Shown: positions 1 through 12,234, counted from the first letter of the stretch. The stretch is DNA of 64,000 nt from Valencia hispanica (GCA_963556495.2 OY747713.1:52946328-53010327), one strand, 5' to 3'. Notes: generated by a model from the sequence alone, not told the origin. Translations and numbers: made by a program.

Positions 1-352
1 CGTTTTGCATTGTGGATGTTTTAACCGTCCGCTGAAGGAACTGCTGAGAGCCTCCACTATCAGGTGCACCGGGTGAGAGGAGTTGTCTAAGATGGAGGTC
101 AACTTCGCCAGCATCCCCCTCTCACTCACCTCCTCCACAGAGTCCAGCGGGCAGCCCAGGACCGAGATGGCTCTCTTCACTAGCCTGTTCAGTCTCTTCC
201 TGTCTCGGTCCGAGCTGCCAGCACCCCAGCAAACCGCAGCGATGTGGATTATGGAGCCAACAACAGAGTGGTAAAAAGTCATTAGCAGATGGGTGCTCAC
301 TCCAAAGGACTTCAGCCTTCTCAGGAGGTGGAGGCGGCTTTGACCCTTCGTA
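1..352 (-). mobile_element. Non-LTR LINE reverse transcriptase, C-terminal fragment
   Basis: The minus strand reads as the C-terminal part of a LINE ORF2: a stretch like KGQSRLHLLRRL, then VCWGAGSSDRDRKRLNRL, then LTSILDNSSHPVH. The same kind of tail recurs at 3690-3841, 22890-23370 and 59480-59713. It starts at the window edge, so its extent is unknown. The clade (Rex1/CR1-like or RTE-like) cannot be settled here. The open frame on the plus strand at 83-274 is a shadow of it. Confidence 0.7.
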
Positions 353-366
353 TACTGAGTATAAAT

Positions 367-387
367 ATAATAATAATAATAATAATA

Positions 388-440
<53 letters not shown>
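367..440. repeat. Self-complementary AAT/ATT microsatellite
   Basis: About seven TAA units are followed directly by about seventeen TTA units. The two blocks are reverse complements, so the tract can fold into a hairpin. Flanking DNA to about 600 is very AT-rich. Confidence 0.9.
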
Positions 441-1026
441 GTATATAATTATTATGTTTTAGTATTTATTTTTGTATTTTACATGTATTTATTTGTATAC
501 CTTTGTTTATATACTAAAAAAAGATGCATATATTTATTGCTGTTCTTTTTATTTCTTTTTTTTTTTACATTGAAAATCCCATATAATGAAATACGCAAAC
601 TGCATTGATACTCAGAAAGCTCTGACGAGAGTGCCAATTGGAAAGAAACATAACAGTGCTAAGCCAAAAGAAAAATACTGGAACCATTAAATGTCCCCGG
701 TATAAAACTAGCACAGTATTTTCAGCAGAAAACCCACACAGCCTGAATAAAGCAACTCACAAAGTCTGTCAGTCCGTCTGGCATCAGAGTTCAGTGGGGT
801 AGGGCATGGGACATAAATCATGCATCTCAAAGGGGGTGAACGGACTTCCGGGCTGAGCAGAATTCACATCAAACTGTAGCTTTTAGCTTTAAAAAGCTGG
901 GAGCATCCACAATCCAGTTTACTTCAGTTCCAATAATAGACCCGCAGTCCTGGCTTGTGTCAAGGTGCCGACACATCCATCCAAAGAAAACAAAGCCGTA
1001 GGCTACTCACTGTATTGTCCAGAAAA
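441..1026. other. Unassigned non-coding stretch
   Basis: I see no gene, no long open frame and no repeat that I recognise with confidence. It is AT-rich up to about 600 and of ordinary composition after that. Confidence 0.5.
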
Positions 1027-1029
1027 TTA

Positions 1030-1564
1030 AGCTTGGTTTATACTTCTGCGTCGCGTCACTCGCGTAGGTTACACCGTAACCGCCGTACCCACTGCTGTGT
1101 TTATACTTCTGCGTAGGGCTGAAAGCGTTGTGCTGCTGTTTCATTTCCAGACCTGCAGGTGGCAGTAGGCTGGTATCGGTCGGCAAACTCCACAGGGCGG
1201 AGTTTTTCTGATGGTTTGCTTATGTTTGCTTCAGTTCCGGCAAGTATTTCCTGTTTTAGAACAACGATGGCGGCCGATATTTCCTGACCTCCTCAATCAA
1301 TCGCTCGCTGGTCTGGTCCATTGTGGGTTGTGTTTTAAAAATGGCGACTTCCGCATACATTCAGCAACAAAACCAAAACATCTGGAAATACGTAATCTCA
1401 CTGACCAATCACAAGGGAGTACTTCCGCGTCTCTGCGTCGCGTCGCTGGGCTGCACGTCAGGTCAGAGGAGGTGCGCGTCATGCCTCTGCGGACCTGCGC
1501 AGAGGCTACGGCGGTCACGGCGTACCCTACGCGAGGGACACGACGCAAGAGTATAAACCGGCCT
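1030..1564. mobile_element. MITE with 3-bp TTA target duplication
   Basis: The left end reads GGTTTATACTTCTGCGTC and the right end is its inverted match (GACGCAAGAGTATAAACC on the plus strand), with similarity continuing inward for about 60 bp. TTA flanks both sides (1027-1029 and 1565-1567). A 3-bp target site suggests the PIF/Harbinger superfamily, which is inference. There is no transposase inside; the long open frame at 1211-1810 crosses the right terminus and is not a gene. The element is CpG-rich relative to its surroundings. Confidence 0.75.
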
Positions 1565-1604
1565 TTAGACGGGCCTCAATTATATACGCGCCGCCGCTTT
1601 GGCT

Positions 1605-1712
1605 GGGGTAATCCAGAAATTAGTTGGGTCCCACCTGAGCTGATGCCGTTGGCCGACCGGGGAAATCCAGAAATTAGTCAGGTCCCACTTGAGCTGATGC
1701 CGCTATGTGGTG
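1605..1712. repeat. Two-unit tandem duplication, period 54 bp
   Basis: The unit beginning at 1605 (GGGGTAATCCAGAAATTAG) repeats at 1659 with a few substitutions and continues through GAGCTGATGCCG in both copies. No function is apparent. Confidence 0.8.
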
Positions 1713-2241
1713 CAACTGTGACTGTTACAGCACACACACTCAAGAGCAACATCAAAAAGAACATTGGGCCGAGTACAGATGAGCCAGGTAAAGTAAGGAA
1801 ACGCAATTAAAGAAGCCATCTGTACCAGCAGTAGCCCATCAACAGCAGCAGGCAAGGCACTGACCCAAATAAACTATGGATAAATATGATCAGACTGAGC
1901 AAATAAAACATGCAGAGCAATTAAAAAGACTATAATAAATAATCAGTTAAAAGCTAAGCTAAAAAGATGAGTCTTGAGCCTGCTCTTAAAAACATGAACG
2001 TTCTCTGTGCCCCTGAGGTCCTCCGGCAGGCTGTTCCAGAGGTGAGGGCCATAATAATGGAAAGACGCCTCGCCATGAGTGTGTGTCCTGACTTTAGAGA
2101 TGACAAGGAGACATCTCCCAGAGGAGCACAGAGACCGTGAAGGTACATATGGTAAAAGCAGTTCTGAAATCTACGAAGGCCCAAGACCATTAAGAAACTT
2201 AAAAACCGTTAAAAGAACCTTAAAATCGATCCTAAAACATA

Positions 2242-3855
2242 CACTATTCACAATAATTTAAGGATATTGTTATTTACATGAGTGCTATTATTTTTGGTCT
2301 GAATTTTGAATTAAATAAGTAAAAGTATCCTTTATTAATTACTAATAATGAATGAGAAGAAACACCATTTTCAATAGTGTCATATTTACTACACCAAAAA
2401 TGTAGACAATAACAGGGTAGCCCCAAATAACACAAATTGACAATGTCAGTAGCGGGTGTTTCCACCATTTGCTGCAATGATAGCTTGACAGCGACGTCTC
2501 ATGCTCCTCATTAGCCTCATGATGTTGTCCTAAGGCATTGCATTCCACTCTTCCACAAGTGCTACATGCAGTTCTGCCAGGTCACATGGGGGTGAGGTAC
2601 GATCATCCAGTCTCTGCTTAAGCTGGTCCCAAACGTGCTCTATGGGGTTCAGGTCAGGGGACATTGGTGGCCATACCATGAGGCACTCCGACTTCCTGAA
2701 GCCGAGCTGTGACAATTCTGGCAAGATGTGGTGGAGTATTATCATCCATGAACAGAAAGTTGGGGGTGTGCTGGCGGAATTGGGGGATGATGATGGGTTC
2801 TATGATGTCTCTGAGGTAAGAACGTGCAGTGACTGAGCCATCTACAATAACCAAATCAGTTTTGCGCTGACTGGTGATGCCTGCCCAGACTTTTACACCT
2901 CCTCCGCCAAAGCTAACCCTGGGAACCATGTTGACCTCAGCGTATCGCTCACCTCGCCTTCTCCAGCAACGTGACCCGACACTCGTCAGTGAACAGGACG
3001 GTAGGCCACTGCTGCATTGTCCAGGTCACATGGTCTTTTGCCCAATGCAAACGTTCACGCCGGTGTCTTGGTGTCAGTGGAGGCACCTGCAACCTTTGTC
3101 TGGCATTCAAGCCAAAGTGGTGGAGTCGGTTGTGAATGGTTTGTCTGGAAACCCTAGTACCTCTCACTTCTCGTAAACGGGCCTGCAGCTGTGTGGCGGT
3201 TGCATGACAATGTCTGATTGCTTGGGTCCTTAGGTACTGGTCATCATAGCAGTCTGTCACTCATGGGGCTCCCCTCCTGGGTCTGTCACAAACTCTGCCA
3301 GTAGTTCTGTGTCTTGATGCAAGTCTGCTGATGACACTTTGAGACACACCAAGTTCACGTAAAACATCTGACTGCCTGCCACCGATCCGAAGGCACGCTA
3401 TGGCCATGTGGTGCTGCTCGTCCGTTAAGTAACTTTGTGTGTTCATGGCTGTTTGAACGATTAAGTTGGAATGACTTACTGACAATACCAGCTTTTTAAA
3501 GCCACAGAATGTTGAAATTGATGCCTCATTGAAAAGGGTTGTCTTTAGTATTTTTTGGTGTTGGCCCCAATATGTAAGGCACACTGTACACAGTGAAACC
3601 ATTACATGGAAAACACAAATTGAGGTGTGTCTATCACCCCAATACAATTGCCTCCCTATCCCTCCCTATCCCATAGCTCATCTAATTTATTCTTTAAGGA
3701 GTTGTTATAGATGATGATGGCTGTGGGCAGGAAGGATTTCCTGTAGCGGTCTGTATTGCAGCGAAACTGAAGAAGCCTCCAACTGAAGACGCTCTGTTGT
3801 TGTATGACTGTCTCATGAAGAGGATGCTCAGGGTTGTCCATAATTTAGAGTAGTG
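2242..3855 (-). mobile_element. Tc1-like transposon, copy 1, degenerate transposase
   Basis: TA flanks both ends (2240-2241 and 3856-3857), and the termini are CACTATTCACAATAATTTA and a decayed inverse ending TAGTG. The minus strand carries transposase pieces in order: an N-terminal helix-turn-helix region (3261-3450, SQSVISRLASRH), a middle part with FTDECRV (2949-3260), [10 protein letters not shown] (2654-2929), and the C-terminal part with [14 protein letters not shown] (2530-2745). These carry the DD34E-type catalytic positions but lie in different frames, so the gene is dead. A LINE fragment sits in the right terminus. It interrupts the family C LINE. Confidence 0.85.
3690..3841 (-). 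mobile_element. LINE C-terminal tail inserted in the Tc1 right terminus
   Basis: The minus strand encodes a stretch with NPEHPLHETVIQQQSVFSWRL, then RYRKSFLPTAIIIYNNSL, the extreme C-terminus of the LINE type seen at 1-352. AATTTA occurs on both sides (3684-3689 and 3842-3847), which looks like a target duplication made inside the Tc1 inverted repeat. Only a 5'-truncated stub was inserted. Confidence 0.65.
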
Positions 3856-4318
3856 TACATGGAGCCAATGCAAAGAATTTAAGACGGGTGTAATGTGCTC
3901 CTGCCTCCTTGTCTTCGTCAGGACACGCGCTGCTGAATTTTGTAGAAGCTGTAAACCGGATATACTGGTTTTGGGAAGACTAGAAAGCAGGGCATTATAT
4001 TGGCCAATTCCCCCTTCTCCTAGTAGTGATGACTTTATGGGATTCTTCAAAAATTAAATAAATAATATAAAAAATAATTTCATTGGGATCTTCTCAAACA
4101 TGATTACTTCTTTCTTAGTAAGTGAGGGAGCATCGGAGAGAACTGTAGAACCTCATTTGTGTTTGGACTGTTTTGATTCAGTTGAGCTTTCGGAATTCAT
4201 CTAAACTCATCTAAACTCATCTAAACGTTCAACTTGCATGTTGGACACAATCCCAACCAAATTATATAGGGAAGTGTTCCATTTGGTTCCTGGCCCCTTT
4301 TAGATATGATGAATCTAT

Positions 4319-5132
4319 CCATACTGATCAGGTTCGAAACCTAGGTGTAGTAATGTACTCAGACCTGAACCTCCAGGGTCACATAAAGGAAAGACAAGGT
4401 CAGCGTTCTATCACCTGAAGAACATCTCTAGGATTAAAGGACTGATTTTGCAACACGACCTAGAAAAACTCATCCATGCGTTTATCTTTAGTCGGATTGA
4501 TTACTGCAACAGCATCTTCACAGGTCTGCCTAAAAAGTCAATCAGACAGCTGCAGCTGATCCAGAACGCTGCCTCTCGCGTCCTCACTAGAACCAGGAAA
4601 GTAGAGCACATCACCCCAGTTCTAAAGTCCTTACACTGGCTCCCTGTAGCTCAGAGAATAGACTTTAAAATACTTTTACTAGTTTATAAGTCATTACATG
4701 GCTTAGCACCAAAATATGTTGAAGACCTGTTGTCATGGTACCAACCACCAAGACCACTCAGGTCCTCCAACTCTAGCCTACTAAACATCCCTAGACTCAG
4801 AACTAAACATGGAGAAGCAGCTTTCACTTTTTATGCTCCCCTTATCTGGAACAGACTTCCTGACGAGTGTAGAGCTGCTGAAACTCTGAACTGCTTTAAA
4901 TCGAGACTAAAAACCCATCTGTTTAGAATTGTCTTCAAGTAAATGCTTGATGTCATATGTATGAAATGTGTTCATGCTCTCTTGCTTTTTTTTCTCTTGC
5001 TTTATTGTGTATCATGTGTAATGTGTGTTTCTTTTGTGTTTTTTTTAAATCACCAAATCATGTAAAGCACCTTGAATTACCCTGCTGTTGAAAGTGTGCT
5101 ATACAAATAAAATTGTCTTGCCTTGCCTTGCC
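4319..5132 (+). mobile_element. L2-like LINE, family B, 3' end nested in family A
   Basis: The open frame at 4448-4942 gives the RT C-terminal region (FSRIDYCNSIFTGLPKKS, then HITPVLKSLHWLPVAQRID). A 3' UTR follows, ending in CTTGC-type tandem repeats (5120-5135). Family A sequence resumes right after it (GTAAATGGATATGTACCACA), so this is a 5'-truncated insertion into family A. A second, inverted copy lies at 7038-7978. Confidence 0.85.
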
Positions 5133-5186
5133 TTAGTAAATGGATATGTACCACAGGAATTTAAAATAGCTGTAATTAAACCTTAA

Positions 5187-5705
5187 AGCTACATTGTGTA
5201 TTTTTTTTTGTTAATTCTTAGCAAAAAACCCTTTGTTCTTTCAAAAATATCTGCTCATTCATGTGTAATTAATTCCACCTACTAATGAAAGTATTCTCGT
5301 AAGTGTAGAATCTGCTATTCAGAATACATACGCGCGAGTCATGCGAATGGCTGAATCCATGTTGAGCCTCCATCTTTGAAATACATTCGCCAACGAGGGA
5401 CATTGCTGGAAATTCTAGCTCTGCCTTTTGCGCTTTGGCTACACTCAGTTGCACCGTGATGAATGCCAGAGGCAGATTGTCTACTCCCGATGCGACGTTT
5501 GACCATATAACTAAATGCAATGTAGTTTTCTAAAGTAACCTCATTACTGGACATAGTACTGGAAGTCATGTTAAACTTGGCATGAAACGGCCACCGTAGG
5601 AATTAAAACGCGCTCGGAATGGGGGCTGGGAGGTGGGGCTGGAACGTAATATTCAGTTGGATGCTTTACCGCTAGATAGGAGAAGTACTCACACGATATA
5701 GCTTT
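5187..5705. mobile_element. Short TIR element (MITE-like) inside family A LINE
   Basis: The ends are imperfect inverted repeats: TAAAGCTACATTGTGT on the left and the inverse of TAAAAGCTATATCGTGTG on the right. Family A LINE coding sequence continues on both sides (ATTAAACC before, ACTTAAGAAACC after), which fixes the insertion. There is no transposase. The superfamily is unclear because the target duplication cannot be read cleanly. Confidence 0.6.
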
Positions 5706-6152
5706 TACTTAAGAAACCTTCCCTTTATCTAGAGTACTTAGTTAATTACAAACCTATATCTAACCTTCCTTTCTTATCCAAAATCCTTAAAAAAATACCT
5801 GCTAAACAAGTTTGTGAGCATCTCAACAGTAAAGACCTTTTTGAAGAGTTTCAGTCAGGTTTTAGAGCTCATCATAGCACTGAAACAGCACTGGTGAAGG
5901 TTACTAATGATATTCTCATGGCCTCAGATAATGAAATTGTGACTGTTCTGGTCTTGTTAGATCTCTGTGCTGCTTTTGACACAGTTGATCACAATAATCT
6001 CTTAGAAAGGCTTGAACATATTGCAGGGATCAAAGTAACAGTACTAGGCTGGTTTAAATCATATTTGTCCCACAGATTCTAGTTTGTTCATGTAAATGAT
6101 AAATCTTCTTCACACTCAAGGGTTACCTGTGAAACTCCACTCACTCCACTCA

Positions 6153-6356
<204 letters not shown>

Positions 6357-7037
6357 CAACTGGTAGAATCATTAGACAGCATGGGATAAATTTCCACAGC
6401 CATGCTGATAATACACAGCTGTATTTATCCATGAATCCTGATTAATCCTGTTAGTTAGGTAGATTAAAGGCATATCTGGGAGACATAAAAAAATGGATGA
6501 CTAAACTCTTAAGCTCTTAAATTCTGACAAGACAGAATTTGCCATCTATGGACCAAAAGCTCTAAAAAAACTGCTTAGTCGATCACTTCATCTGGATGGC
6601 ATTAAATTGGCCTTTAGTAAAGAAGAACACGTCAAGAACAGTAGCATTATTTTTCACAAAAACATGACATTCAAATCCGATATTAAACAGGTTTCTAGGA
6701 TTTCCTTTTTTCACCTCAGGAATATTGCTCAAATTAGAAACATCCTGTCCAGGAGTGATGCTGAGAAACAAGTCCATGCATTTGTTACCTCAAGGCTGGG
6801 CTACTGTAATTCTTTACTATCAGGAAGTCCACAAAATGTAATTAAAAGCCTTCAGTTGTTCCAAAAAGAAAAAACTTTAACAGGAGTCTTAGCGTCTACC
6901 AGGACAAAATTGTCCAGTGTTTCCTCTGCTAAAGACACATGATCAGATTTGTTTAAAACCATGTTACTTTGAGAAGATAAAATATTACATCTGATGGTGT
7001 GTACCTTCCCTCTGAAGTGGTCTGTTAACTCCTCACA

Positions 7038-7978
7038 AGGCAAGGCAATTTTATTTGTATAGCACACTTTCAACAGCAGGGTAATTCAAGGTGCTTTACA
7101 TGATTTGGTGATTTAAAAAAAAACACATAAAAGAAACACACATTACACATGATACACAATAAAGCAAGAGAAAAAAAAGCAAGAGAGCATGAACACATTT
7201 CATACATATAACATCAAGCATTTACTCAAAGGCAATTCTAAACAGATGGGTTTTAGTCTCGATTTAAAGCCGTTCAGAGTTTCAGCATCTCTACACTCGT
7301 CAGGAAGTTTGTTCCAGATAAGGGGAGCATAAAAACTGAAAGCTGCTTCTCCATGTTTAGTTCTGAGTCTAGGGATGTTTAGTAGGCTAGAGTTGGAGGA
7401 CCTGAGTGGTCTTGGTGGTTGGTACCATGACAACAGGTCTTCAACATATTTTGGTGCTAAGCCATGTAATGATTTATAAACTAGTAAAAGTATTTTGAAG
7501 TCTATTCTCTGAGCTACAGGGAGCCAGTGTAAGGACTTTAGAACTGGGGTGATGTGCTCTACCTTCCTGGTTCTAGTGAGGACGCGAGCGGCAGCGTTCT
7601 GGATCAGCTGCAGCTGTCTGATTGACTTTTTAGGCAGACCTGTGAAGATGCTGTTGCAGTGATCAATCCGACTAAAGATAAACGCATGGATGAGTTTTTC
7701 TAGGTCGTGTTGCAAAATCAGTCCTTTAATCCTAGAGATGTTCTTCAGGTGATAGAACGCTGACCTTGTCTTTCCTTTATGTGACCCTGGAGGTTCAGGT
7801 CTGAGTCCATTACTACACCTAAGTTTCGAGCCTGATCAGTAGTTTCTAGCTGTATTAATTGAAGCTGTGTGCTGACTCTTGATCGCTCCTCTTTGGGTCC
7901 AAAAATAATCACTTCAGTTTTGTTTCTATTCAGCTGGAGAAAGTTATGGCACATCCATCCATTTATTTGGTCAATGCA
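7038..7978 (-). mobile_element. L2-like LINE, family B, inverted copy nested in family C
   Basis: The minus strand encodes the RT C-terminus (7200-7715) and the upstream piece with [17 protein letters not shown] (7745-7960). The 3' tail at 7038-7060 is made of GGCAA repeats. Family C sequence lies on both sides (CTCCTCACA at left; CACAGAGAGCATTTGAG at right, contiguous in the reference copy), so this is a 5'-truncated insertion. It is inverted relative to the B copy at 4319-5132. Confidence 0.85.
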
Positions 7979-7984
7979 TTGACT

Positions 7985-8345
7985 CACAGAGAGCATTTGA
8001 GTTTTTTTTAAATGCATAAGAAACACAGTTAAATATTTTGTCAGTGGTAGAAAAAAGAATTTTGGGATATTTTTTATGATCTGAGATGATTTTGGAAAAG
8101 TACATATTTATTGAATTTCTTACTGCATTATTGTATGCTTTGAGAAGATCTGTGTATATTTGATTGTTTATCGGGATTTGATTTTTCATCCATTTGCTCT
8201 CCACCACCCTGCAATTTCTCTTTTGTTTTTTGAGGTCTTTATTTCTCCACAGCGATGCAAGTTTTGAGCGTGTACTTTTAACTTTTAGTGGAGCAAGCAG
8301 ATGGAGAGTGGACTGAAGCCCACTGTTAAAATCACTAAAAAATAA
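7985..8345 (-). pseudogene. Family C LINE ORF2 fragment between EN and RT domains
   Basis: The minus-strand open frame encodes [19 protein letters not shown], which matches the family C copy at 31280-31600 (LKAYNNAVRNSRNAYFSKF). This is the linker between endonuclease and RT in L2-type ORF2. It is flanked by the family B insertion and by the LTR-like repeat. Confidence 0.75.
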
Positions 8346-8361
8346 AATCACAGGGGCCAGG

Positions 8362-9034
8362 TAAAGCAGTAGGAGGTTTCTTTTCTCATGTTTAGTGTAC
8401 GAAGGACCCAAATGCAGCGAATAATGAAATTAAAACATATTAAATAAAAGAACAAGAAACTTACATAAACTAAGGTGGATCAGAAAAATGCTGCAACGGG
8501 AAAATAGGAACCAGACAGGGATATTTGATGATGGACCAACGAGTAGTGACTGAATGGGAGCTGTATTAATACCAAGGAGGGAGTGAGGAAGTGACAGAGA
8601 AAAAGCTGAGGACTAAATAAGAGAAGCAAATGCAGGTGAGAGGGAGAGAACAGGTGGAGGCAATCAGCAGCTGAGGCAGAGGGGAAAAATGGCAAGGAGG
8701 AAACAGAGGAAGGCCAAGAACAAAACATAAGAAATGACTAGACAGAGAACTATACTAAAGAAAAATTAAGTATAACAGAACTAACGGGACAAGTAATGAG
8801 GAAAAAGCAAATAAGACTAAACAAGGAAGCAAAATGTGAGAATGTCTAAAGATAGGAAGTGAACATATAGAACACAAAGCCCAAAATAAGTAACACTATG
8901 AACCTAAAGTACAATTTAACAGAATCTAACACCGAAGAATAAACTAAAAGGATAAGGTCAAAAGGGCTATAAATATCAAATTGGCCGAAAACGTTGATGA
9001 ACTTAAAGCAGTATCGCCTCAATTTTTGCTACTC
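8362..9034 (-). mobile_element. LTR-like repeat interrupting family C
   Basis: The reverse complement of 8365-8760 matches 40680-41108 over its length: the landmarks TCACCTGCAT, TAGTTTATGTAAGTT and CTGCATTTGGGTC fall in the same order. The common end near ACATGA and the lack of coding sequence suggest a solo LTR, perhaps of Gypsy type. That class call is inference. The matching family C region (about 565 bp) is missing here. The AT-rich part from 8770 to 9034 is less certain to belong. Confidence 0.5.
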
Positions 9035-9165
9035 CTCGTGGAATAAGTGAAGTAAAAATTTGGTGGGGAGGCCTCTGTATGAACAACAAGGGCATCTGCA
9101 CTCAGCCATGTTTCCGTTAAAAATAAACACTCAAGATTATGGTCTAAAATCAGATCATTGATAAT

Positions 9166-10563
9166 AAATGCATTATCATGATATTCTGATTTCTAAGCTT
9201 AATACATACGGAGTGGAGGGTACTGCCTTAGTTTGGTTTCGCAATTACCTCATTAACAGATAACAATTTGTGTATCTCAATGGTTTCTCTTCTAAAACCT
9301 CTAAAATTTTGTTTGGGGTCCCTCAGGGTTCTATTCTGGGTCCTTTATTGTTTTTAATTTATGTCAATGATTTATTCCTTTGCTGTGACCATTTCCTACC
9401 CATATTATTTGGAGATGACACCAATCTCATTGCAGTACGAGGCTTTTGTCACATTGATCCAACATGTTAATGACGAGTTAAAAACACTATCAAATTGGTT
9501 TCTCACTAACAAGTTTACGCTCAATGTTAAAAAACTTAATTTTATGATATTCCACAACATAAATACATTTTACCCCAACAAACATGCTTATATAGAAATT
9601 GACGGAGGTCCAATTACTCAAGTGGCTTCAACGAAATTTCTGGGTGTTTTGATAGATGAAGGTGTAACTTGGTCTAAACATGTTCATCTAGTTTGTACCA
9701 GATCCTCTAAAATGTTAAATATTCTACTAATTGTTTTATTTTTGATCCACTCATCCGCTCATCTAACCTTTTATTATAGTTTTTTATTTCCTTTCATGAA
9801 TTACTGCAATATTGTTTGGGGTGCTACCTTTCCCACTTATCTTGCTAAAATTTCTAAAATTCAGAAGAAGTTCTTGTGTATGATCTCCCACTCTACTAAA
9901 TATGGTCCTTCTGCACCTTTATTTTTCAGATACAAGATTTTACCAATTGAGAACGCTAATGTATGTCTATCATGCATATTCATTCATAAGTTTATCTATA
10001 AGAGAGAAGATCTCCCTCCAACGCTACAACACTTTTTTACTTTTATTTCAGATACTCATACTCACCAAACTAGAGAAATAAATTATGTCTTACCGTTTTC
10101 TAGAACTTCAGGTCATAAAACTGACCTCAGCTTTAGGGATCCTCAACTATGGAGTGAATTAAGTTTGTCCCTAAGATCCATATCTTCTCAGCTTGTCTTT
10201 AAAAAACTATTGAAAGAACTTTTAATTTACCAAAGACAATTTTGGTTATAGTTCCCCCTACTATACTATAGTCTTATTGATCCTCATCTGCTGCTCTGTA
10301 TTTTAATTTTTATTCATTTATTTTTTCTCTCCTCTACTTTCCAACATCTGTAACTTTAAATTACCTCCATTAGGTTAACCAAAGATATCCTAAAAATAAT
10401 GTTTTTTCCTTCTCTTTGTTATCAAACGTATTTGTCTGCGTGCCTTTATTGCTTATTCATGCTAATGGAGTGGAACTCTGTATAAACCCATCTGGGTTTC
10501 GTTCCCCTCCTGGTACTGTATCCATGTGATATATGTGCAGAACAGATAAATCAAATCAAATCA
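9166..10563 (+). mobile_element. Fourth LINE type (family D), RT fragment nested in family C
   Basis: The plus strand encodes an RT palm with [20 protein letters not shown] (9270-9470) and, after a frameshift near 9400-9460, a long open frame to 10251 with LSNWFLTNKFTLNVKKLN and NYCNIVWGATFPTYL. The catalytic YADD box is altered to FGDD. The element ends in ATCAA repeats (10547-10563), the same type of tail as family C. Family C sequence continues on both sides, so it is a 5'-truncated insertion. The CR1/L2 or Rex1 clade is not settled. Confidence 0.75.
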
Positions 10564-10988
10564 AAAGTTTTGTTCAGCAGAGAGTGAACATTTAAAAGTG
10601 CCATATTATTAGTTACTGGAGATGGAGTGACTGTATGATTTTGGGAAAGTGTGACTTGTGGTAACTGTTTGAGGTTATTGAGGTTGCATTTGTGGGGTTT
10701 ATGATATTTAGTCCGCTCTCTGCTGATAATGACAGGTATTAATGAGGTAGGGCAAGGTCCAACTTCAATATGTGATTTACTGTTAAAATCAGAGCTGAGT
10801 TCATAGAAGCAGGGACCAGCTGGACATCAAGATGTGGCAGAGGGGACAGAGAGGGGAGGGGCAGCTGGGACCGGTGTGGTAGAAGAAGGGGGCGTGCGCA
10901 TGCCAGACTTATTGCCAGCATGCGGGTGCCCTGTCTGCCCATCCGCCCCAAACAGGTGCCTCCGGCCCCAGAAAATTTTAAAAGAGTC

Positions 10989-12234
10989 ATAACCTAGTAT
11001 TATCTTGGATACCCACGCTCTATTATAGTCTTTCAGGCCCTTCTAAAAAAGAAAAGTTGAAAAAAAGTGAAAAAAATAAACACAGAGCTCCTCCTGACCC
11101 TTATTTCTGAAGGCATTATTGTCTCGCGAGATCTGATGCGATACTTTGGCTGTCGTGGACGGGCATTGTAATAATGCAAATGAGGGGCGCGTTGATTGGT
11201 GGCAGGAAGGAGGGGGGTTGACACCGCAGGTAACGCTTCAGCATATCTAACCCATATCTACTACTCCCGCTAGCATATACAATTGCCACATTAGCAGTTA
11301 GTTGCTGTTTGTTACACACAGCAGAGCAATAAAACACAGCCTTACCGTTTCGTTCCGTTTGCAGCCAAGTCTCTGATTGTTGGAATGGCCCCTTTTTCCA
11401 AACGGAGCTTCGATGCCAACTTCGCCTGATATTGTCCCAAATTCCTAAAGGATTCCGGCGTAAAAAAAAATAGAACAAATATTTCCATGTTGATTCTGGT
11501 AGTAAACAACAGAGCAACTCACCTGTGCACTACGTTTCTGGCAGAAATGGTTTTAGCTGATTAAAATAAAAGGCTGACACGAATATGTCTTCTTCATGCA
11601 TCATTGAGTAAAGAAACTTTCTGCATCTTTCACGGTGGAGTTCGTACTTCGAATCGGTGATGTGTCGGTCGAGAACGAACCGGCCCTAAGAGCTAACCCT
11701 TTGAAGTGAACGATGGGAGCCGGCTCATCATTGGGAAACATTTTTTTTGTTTTTTCATCCCCCCCCCACCGCTTGTTTTGGTACATTTGGTAGACATCGT
11801 TTTGCATTAATTTTAAAATCTGAGGAGCATAAGGAGCCAGCTCTTTATGGTGAGTCAAGCCAAAAGAACTGGCTCTCCAAAAAGAGCTGGAATTCCCATC
11901 ACTAGAATTCAGTAATGGCGGCGCTCGACTGAATATGAGGGGGAGAGGAGCGAGGGGGAGAAGGGAGAGAGGGAAGGCGGGCTTCCTGCAGCATAGGTAG
12001 GTCTGCGATGTCTATATATGGTATATCCTGAGCTGACTTGACGCCAAGTCGGCCAGAAATTAAAACCATGTATTTGAGTGCGCGTGCACGTGGGCTGGTT
12101 GACGAACCCAGGGGTAAACAAACGCTTCATTTTTAAATATTGGCTTCCCAGGCAGTGTATAATCGTTAGGCAATCATACCATACATTTTTTCTCATGGAA
12201 AAGTGAAAATTAAAGGGTCATGACTCCTTTAAGG
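10989..12234. mobile_element. Unclassified insertion of about 1.25 kb in family C
   Basis: Family C matches stop at 10988 and resume at 12235, so the intervening DNA was inserted. It holds no convincing coding region. Its middle (about 11600-11905) has arms rich in GAGCCGGCTC and GAACTGGCTCTCC and ends CCAAAAAGAGCTGGAATTCCCATCACTAG; that terminus resembles hAT ends with CAGTGATGGGAA. It may be one element inside another. Outer termini were not resolved. Confidence 0.4.

Noticed and set aside
1211..1810. 199-codon plus-strand open frame
   Set aside because: It crosses the MITE terminus and the 54-bp duplication and resembles no protein; it is open by chance in CpG-rich repeat DNA.
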